From positions 25,850,629-25,914,628 of the forward strand of contig JACSVZ010000006.1 of the NCBI GenBank assembly GCA_014706295.1: a stretch of DNA of 64,000 nt, written 5' to 3'. Shown in pieces: positions 57,201 to 64,000 of the stretch. The translations under genes were made by a program, and so were the position numbers. This DNA comes from Lycocorax pyrrhopterus obiensis. Lineage: Eukaryota > Chordata > Aves > Passeriformes > Paradisaeidae. The notes beneath the pieces are model-generated. The model was not told the origin of the DNA, ran no database searches, and worked only from the letters and a program-made list of their open reading frames with translations. Position 1 is the first letter of the stretch. Each line of letters begins with the position of its first letter.

Positions 57201-58682
57201 TTTTTTTTCTACCATGCCCTCTTTTTTTCTCCCTGTGATGCCCCATGCTCACACAGGGCTTGGCAGCTCGCTTCATTTGCACTCTGGCTGGCTGGCCAAT
57301 ATGCTGAACAGCACAGTGGGTGTCTTAACAGATGTCCACTTTCATATGCCACATATTGTGCATAGCATACCATAATAGATAAGATTTAGTAAATGTTTAA
57401 CTGGAAATCAGGCACTAATCAAATAATCAAGCTCTGCTGTTTAGAGCCATTGCCAGAATGAGTGCTCTACTCGTATGTCTTGCCAAGGGTTTGGCCTGAA
57501 ATCGTTCCAGTTATTAAGCTGATCTACTGCCTTAGGCACTCTGAGGCAGTGAAGGGCAAGAAAGCAAGTACCAAAGAGAGACACAGACACCTTTACAGAG
57601 GGAAAACCCATGTGCAAGATGTTAATCAAACAGTAGGTGGAAGCTCTGACTCAAAAGACTTTATCATCTAAGTTACAAGTCTTAATACTTTGATAAAGGA
57701 AACGTGTGAGCCAAAGCAAAAGCATGTAGGAATCCAGCTGGTATGAAAGAGCAATTTTTTTCTTCTCCAGTTCCCACTGTCCTGAGTACACAGTTGAGAA
57801 AGGGTGATCCTGATTACAACTTACCACCTGTCACAGTCGGATTGAAAGACTGTGTGTCATGATAAAGGGGGTTGAAGAAGTTGTCTCTAGGAAGTTTCCC
57901 ACAGTTGGGAGAGGTAAGAGAATAAAGGTTTTGGGGGTGTAGGGAACCTCAAAAACAAGACTTCAGCTGAGGATGACCTGCAGCTCTGGTAACAGGATAA
58001 TTTATATCATAGAGATCACTCTATATATTTAGGACTTTCTAGATGTTACTGACATTTGCTACTGGGATGGTAGGAATTGGCATGAATAGGTATATGAGTA
58101 ATTGTAAAACAAATTAATGTACTTCAAAACTATGTTACCTTTCATCCTGCCTCTTACCAAATACTGATAATGAAATAATGCAGTTGTACATATTGGCATA
58201 ATCCCAGAGAAGCCTGAGAAGGTCACACAGTCCATTTCTTTGAATGTTGCAAGTGTTAGTGGTGCTATAGTACCTGCACAACACATGTGGTTGATAGGTA
58301 CTTAGAAACTGACAGTGACCAATTCCCTGTAACATCCTGAAGTAACTGATGTAAAACATAAACTCGGTATTAGAAGGTCTTTCCCTTGCCTGATGACATC
58401 TACTTTGTTGCATTCTAAGCCCATGCTGTCTTGACTTAGCAGGTCAAAAAGTCAGCAACAAGTCGAGTCAGCAGTAGTGTTTCATATATTTGAAGACTGA
58501 TATATCTTATCCCCTATATGTCTTCTCTGTACTGTGTTAAATACAAGATGTTGCAGGTTCTCCTTCTCTTTACACATCCCACTAGAGCATATGCCACTTT
58601 TCCTTCTGCAACAGCTTGAGATTAGTCCACATTCATTTTGTAAGCTACAGATCATTTTGCTCAGAGCTGCTTCTTACTCCCT

Positions 58683-58721
58683 GTCCTGTATATATACACA
58701 TTCAGTATATATATACAGGAC
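58683..58721. repeat. Inverted repeat, perfect 14-bp arms
   Basis: GTCCTGTATATATA and TATATATACAGGAC are exact reverse complements separated by 11 nt. The AT-rich stem could extrude as a cruciform. Confidence 0.85.
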
Positions 58722-60796
58722 AAGGATACTGTAAACAGTATTACTGTTGAGTATAGAACCTGAATGTGTCTTTAACTGAATCACATCACACTTTTTTCAC
58801 GCTATTTATTGAGTTTATCAAGATCTTGACACAAAGGCAAGATAGGTAAAGGAAAAGACAGAGCAGAATCTTTTCTGTCATTAGTCATTGCTTTTTCTAT
58901 TACAGACAGAAACCTAAAAAAAACCCAACCAACAATTCTTTGTCAATAACGTTTAAGGTTGAATTCACCACTGTTGTGACAGGCTTGTATCTTATAATTT
59001 CTTTACAACATTCTTAGAGATAGTGACAATTTCCAGTGACATTTTCTCCCATAGAAAGAATGCTGAAAACTCACAAAATAAAGCCAGAATGGGAACTCAG
59101 TCCTCTCAGTGTCTCTGGTAGTTTACAAGTTAATATCAAGTCACTTAAAATAACCATGAGGAAGTCATAAGCCACAGTATTTTACTACTGCATTTGGTCA
59201 CTTCAAAACATGAAATTCTTTTTTAATATAATCTTTTTTTTTTTGAGATGTGATGTCTGTCAGCTTCTAGGAGCTGTAGAGAAAGCTTGGCTTGTTGAAC
59301 AGAATCCTAGAGAAATAGTCCAGCTCATAACACATCAAATTAGAGATAATTACTTACTGAAGCAAGAGTTGCTGCACTCCCTCTGCTTATAACAAAGAAT
59401 GGAAAGTAATATAAAAGGGTAATGCAGGAATCAGCACAGTATTTTTTCCTGTGTAATATTTAGGATAATGTGTCCAACTGCCTTTTTACAGTATTACAGC
59501 ATACACCTCAAAATACTGCAAGGAGTAAAACATTAAACAAAGATTGGAATTTCCAAATTCCAGCTCCAAATGCCATTGGAAACAATGGTGTACTTGCATT
59601 ATCTCAAAATAAATGTGATTAGTAAGCAAAGATTAGAAAGAAAAGTTAAGACCTTAAATCAGTCTTGCTGAATATCTGTAATCCTGTAACATCCAAAATA
59701 TCTATCCAGAATCAAATAATCTGAGAACTGTGTAGAGGTATAGGAAAGCAGCCCTTGTCAAAATTGAGAATATCTCCACTTACTCATTTCATATTTTAAT
59801 ACTGAGCCAGAGTAAGCGTTCTTCACCTCAGAAAGAAAAATTACAGATCATAGTCTGTTGCAAAAGATGGAGAGCAACTTACAGGCATGGAAATCAACAC
59901 AGATCATTCTCCATTCCTTCTCAATCTGTACAAGAAAGAAGGAAGGAGGTTGAGCAACAGCTCCCAACAATGCTGCCCCATCTCTGAACTCAAGCAACTT
60001 ATGGTAACTTATGCAAAAAACAAATCCACAGCCCTCGCCTTGCTGTGGGAGCAGGTAAGGCAAGAACAACCTGGACTGGCATGATTTAGTACCTGCCAAG
60101 GATGCTACTGCTCAGAAGATATATTTTACAGTACTAAGTAGTGCAAAATCTGTGAAGACCAACTGTGGTGTATACATGACATCCATGACAGGATGGATTT
60201 ATAAAAGACAGCTCTGAGAAGTTGCTAGGTAACAGTGTCTTGTCCTCACAACTGCCGAGTGCTGATCATCTGTTCTCATGATGCTCTGCTGCATCCTCTT
60301 GTCCCTGCTCAAAATTTGTGTGTAACAGATTTTTAAATAAAAGTAGATCTGAGATGATTTCTCTAATTTATAAAATGTTTCCTTTGCCAACCTTCTAAAA
60401 GTCTGCCTAATTCAACACTCTTACACTAAACACAGCTCTTCATAATTCTGGGAAATTACTGCCTGGTCCTGAATGCTTGCTCACTCTTCCTGAAAGACCA
60501 GTAAGGAAATTTTACATTAGAAAGTTCACCCCTCTGCCTGATTTTATTAAGAGAATACATGACATACAATATTGCATTCAAAGTATACATTCAGTATGGT
60601 GTCAACTCAAAAAAAAAGGTGTTCCAGCAACACATACAGAAAAGTAACTTTTGAGGTTTAAGGACATCTGAGAAAAGATTAACTCTGCACCAGGACTCTC
60701 AGAAGACCTGAAACAGCCTAGGGGAACAAAGATGGTAGCACCAAAACAAATGAACTAAAAGGCAAGTTCCCCACAGCCCATTGTAAATAATAAAAC

Positions 60797-60813
60797 ACGT
60801 CTGCTGCAGACGT
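60797..60813. repeat. 17-bp palindrome with 1-nt centre
   Basis: ACGTCTGC and GCAGACGT flank a single T. It is a short symmetric site of unknown meaning. Confidence 0.6.
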
Positions 60814-63800
60814 AACATCACTGGGATTTGTATGATTGAATGTGACAGCCAAGGAACTCTGACACTGACAATGGCTTTGCTTGGGCTTTGTTTTTTTTCC
60901 AAGCATGTTAACATGGCTGAGCCATTCCCTTGTTTCATTTCACTGTGGCATTTTGTCCTTCCTGTTGTTTTTTAAAAGCAGAGCGAGCAATACATTATAG
61001 ATCATTGTCATCCCAAGTTAGAAATTCAAAGCTAAGAACTCACTCTCTGAGGAGTGAGCTGGTACAGCAGTTCCCTGGGGCCTCGGGTCCGAGGTGAGCA
61101 CGGGGCCTCTAAAGGAACAGCTTGGCTGCCTCATCTATTCACTGTGATGCTTTAGTCCCCAGCAGAGCAGGCAAAAGCTAGGAAAACCTGGCTGCAAGAG
61201 CCCAGGGAAAAGAAACAAACTCACGTTACTGTGCAGAAAGCTCTCAAAGGCCATCTATCTTTGGTCAGATCCATTATAGCAGGAGCTGTAACTCCAATTG
61301 ATGCTTCAAGTGATCCCAAACTGCCCAACAGTGGTGTCCTGCTTCTGGCAGTTTAGATCAGTTCCAGTCAGGAGAAGAGTTATTAGCTTAATAAATTCTG
61401 TTCAGCCAGAAGCCAAATATTCTCAAAAACAACTTTTTTTTGAAGTAATCATCATATTCTTCTGCTGAATTTCTTATTTTTCAGTGTATTGCCCTAAGCA
61501 TTCTCTGTACTATCAAGAAGTAATGGCTCCGTGTTAAAGACTCTCTAAAGGCAAACAAGAGTTTTTACGGTTGCCTTACACCCTTTCCAACAAGTGCCAC
61601 AGTTGAAGTGCATCTGAAACCTCCCTCACTTGTTTTATAGACACTCTTCCCAAGTAGGCCAGAGACTTGCTTTTTCACCAAGATTAAAGCTTCGCAGTCA
61701 TTAGGTGCCATGACTTCAGGCTAGGCTGTACAGTACACGCTTGACAGCAGCACTCCTCCACCCAGGACACACAGTGTGCCTCTGAAGGCAGAGCCTCTCA
61801 ACTCTGCCAGGATTATCCTGCTTGAATAATTCATCAGATCCTACCGCCAATGGTGTTAGCTGTTCGGGGACCAAGTTCATTAAAATTTCTTCATAACACA
61901 GGCACTTAGTATGTGAAGTAAAAGGCAATGGCGCATCTGACCACTACTAAACCATAAAATTTTCCTTGAAATTTTTGTTAAGTTCAACTTCTTCAGGCAC
62001 AAAATAGATGTTGATGCTGACTTCAGCCCCTTACCCCCTGCAACTTCCCTTTTGAGTGCACAATGCAGCTAATTTCAGCATCTTTCCCAGCACATAATAC
62101 TTTCAGAAATAGTCTCTTTGCCCTGGCATCTTTCCAGTTCTTCAGAGTACACCTGAGTTTTCAGCTTACTAAATGTTGCTTCCTTAGATCTTGCATCTTT
62201 TATAACTAGTCACACTCAGTCAGTCTTTCAGGACATACTGGGGTATGCCTTCACCCCATTGTTGTGCCACTGCAACACATTCCCCATTCCAGCATGCAAC
62301 ACCTTGGTCAGCTGCCTACAGGCACACCAAACACACCTTTTCCTCCTTGAGGAAACACAGTATATTTTAAAAGCTGTTATGTTCGGAAATCTCCTGTCCC
62401 CTCTGTGTATGTTTGCATCTGTTCCTTCTACCTACAAAATCTTTTCCTTCTACCTTCTGTTGCAACTGGGAAAAAAAAAAACTCAACAGATTTCTTTTTT
62501 TAATCTGAAGCTTTTGTAGGAGTAGTATTGGACACAAAAGGAAGAGTTCAAAGAAAACAGACTTTTCTTACACGTATCACAGCTGTAGATTTCCTCTGAT
62601 TCTCTCTGCTGCTATAGTGCTCTTTTTTTCATTATTGTATTACGTGGTCTGCCATCAGCTGCCAGTCTTGGGTTAGGTTCAGCTGTGAGCTATTTGGAAC
62701 TCTAGTCTTGAAATAATTTGTTTGTAACCAGAGATTTCACTTATCACAGCTGCACGCTGTACTATCCAAGTCCCCATTTCTCTTTTGTAAATAATTTTGC
62801 AGACATTTCAAATCCTAAATCCCTAATTTCTTACTGTTGGCTAAATGTTAGACATTTAAGTCTTCTTCAGTGGCTGCCACTGGCTTCTCAAAACTTCCCT
62901 CTTCATAACACAACAAATTATTAAGGAACATCATTTTGATATTTGTTACCTGATTAGCACTAGATTTATTCTTCCTTGTAGTCATTTCAGTGCCAAACTA
63001 GTCAGTACAGTTCTTCATTGCCACAGATCTTTACCCATTTACCTTGCTAGAAAGCACCATAAAAACAACTCTTCACAGTACAAAACAGGTGCAGTGTGTA
63101 TAGATGTATTCCACGTGAAAAAAAATCCAGTCATTTCATAATTTTTAAACTGGTTTGAAATAAATCTGATGTCTAAAATTTTACAGTAAATAGAAAATTA
63201 TAATTAAGCTCCCTTTCAGTATGAGGGGTGAGTTTAGTTCATATCATACTTCTGTTTGGAGCCTCTTGCCTCTATATCAGATCCACTTCAGAATGGATTA
63301 TCTGAAGGCTTCCTGGACATGTACATGAATGCTTGTTTTTAACTGCCTGTGTTGTATGGCACACCAACATAATTTTCAGCCGACATCAACATCAGAAACA
63401 AAATGACAATGCAGATTACCATCATTCTACCTGAGCCACAGAAATTACATATATAGGTCAAAGCAAAACATCTGGAACTCCAGGACCTGTTTTAGCTAGT
63501 TGAGTTCACCACATGCCCAGTGTGCCCCTTCAGTGAATGTCTCTGCCACAGAACTTTTGAGCTAAAGTGTTCGTAAAGTGCAAAAGTGTGAAGTCAGGTA
63601 CCCAGAAATTTCACTGAGAAGTTAAACAAACAAAACACTTGCAAAAAAAGGTTTACAAAATTTTCCATTTTTTTCTAAAGAATGGATGCCTGAAAATTTC
63701 CCTTGCTTATAATACCTGTTAATACCATATGTCAGCTCAAAGTCCCCAGAGCATGTCACATTCTTGTTCATTTGCCTGCACTTCTCACCTCATAGCTTGC

Positions 63801-64000
63801 TGTGACAGGAAGGGAAAAGGTATATTACTGTTCATGAGATGTTTCTCCTTTATCCCCTCTCTTTAAAACTGGTTGTTAGTTCATCCATTAACACTAATTG
63901 CTGCAGCAGAGGTATCAGATGTGGAAAGCCAATTCCCTCACAAAACATTTAGAACTTCATAGAGTAATAAGGCAGAAAGCAGCTAATGCAGCATGCAATG

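Larger units (their letters stand above)
31378..64000 (+). other. GABRB1: GABRB1 gene, 5' part (start codon into intron 3)
   Basis: This span holds the first three coding exons of the GABA-A receptor beta-1 subunit and at least 32 kb of intron 3; the right edge is still in that intron. Joined exons encode 80 residues. Beta-1 rather than beta-2 or beta-3 is shown by [13 protein letters not shown] and PPVDVGMRI; beta-2 and beta-3 have NMSLVKE or NMSFVKE and PPVAVGMNI or PPVCVGMNI. Beta subunits supply the principal face of the GABA site and are needed for assembly. Exon 4 (about 221 bp, DYTLTMYF-like start) was looked for and not found. Confidence 0.95.
43048..64000 (+). other. GABRB1: GABRB1 intron 3, continuation to the window edge
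   Basis: About 21 kb of AT-rich intron with no exon, gene or large transposon that I can recognise. It contains imperfect tandem duplications (43386-43440, 48820-48876, 51171-51237), an ATTTT pentanucleotide repeat (48107-48153), a G13 run (50063-50075), an AT-rich cruciform candidate (58683-58721) and a 17-bp palindrome (60797-60813). Short ORFs, for example 48910-49275 plus and 56521-56850 minus, have no recognisable domain and look incidental. Confidence 0.8.

Noticed and set aside
31784..64000. Search for GABRB1 exon 4 (WVPDTYF-type motif) and for other genes
   Set aside because: No ORF carries the expected residues; intron 3 of this gene family is usually very long. No nested gene was recognised.

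Overview
The window is vertebrate nuclear DNA, almost certainly from a bird. It carries the 5' parts of two GABA-A receptor subunit genes arranged head to head. GABRA4 (alpha-4) runs on the minus strand and GABRB1 (beta-1) on the plus strand, the order known from the conserved GABRG1-GABRA2-GABRA4-GABRB1 cluster. The avian call rests on a 5'-truncated CR1 LINE ending in an ATTCTGTG-type tail, the scarcity of other recognisable transposons, and AT-rich introns punctuated by two very GC-rich promoter islands. I cannot name the species.

Layout. Positions 1-13870 (minus) hold GABRA4 exons 1-5: signal peptide, N-terminal extracellular domain and the complete Cys-loop. Every junction is GT-AG, and the 68, 221 and 83 bp sizes of exons 3-5 are typical of the family. 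Exon 6 and the membrane segments lie beyond the left edge. A CpG island covers exons 1-2 and the 5' flank (about 13260-14350). Positions 14351-30804 are intergenic, without a gene I can support. A second CpG island (about 30805-31930) contains the GABRB1 promoter and exons 1-3, packed into 406 bp (31378-31783). From 31784 to the right edge is the first 32 kb of GABRB1 intron 3, with one CR1 copy (42331-43047), microsatellites and small duplications. No later GABRB1 exon is visible.

Function. Both genes encode subunits of pentameric GABA-gated chloride channels; alpha-4 and beta subunits co-assemble, typically with delta, in extrasynaptic receptors. Regulatory sequence visible near the starts includes an EGR motif upstream of GABRA4, a near-perfect NRF-1 motif upstream of GABRB1, and upstream ATGs in both leaders.

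I found no previously undescribed system. The items most worth checking are a 136-bp imperfect hairpin in GABRA4 intron 2, the cluster of three ATGs in three frames at the GABRA4 start, the NRF-1 motif that contains a uORF start, substitutions at normally conserved beta-1 positions, and an exon-like ORF in GABRA4 intron 3. Most short ORFs elsewhere look like chance.
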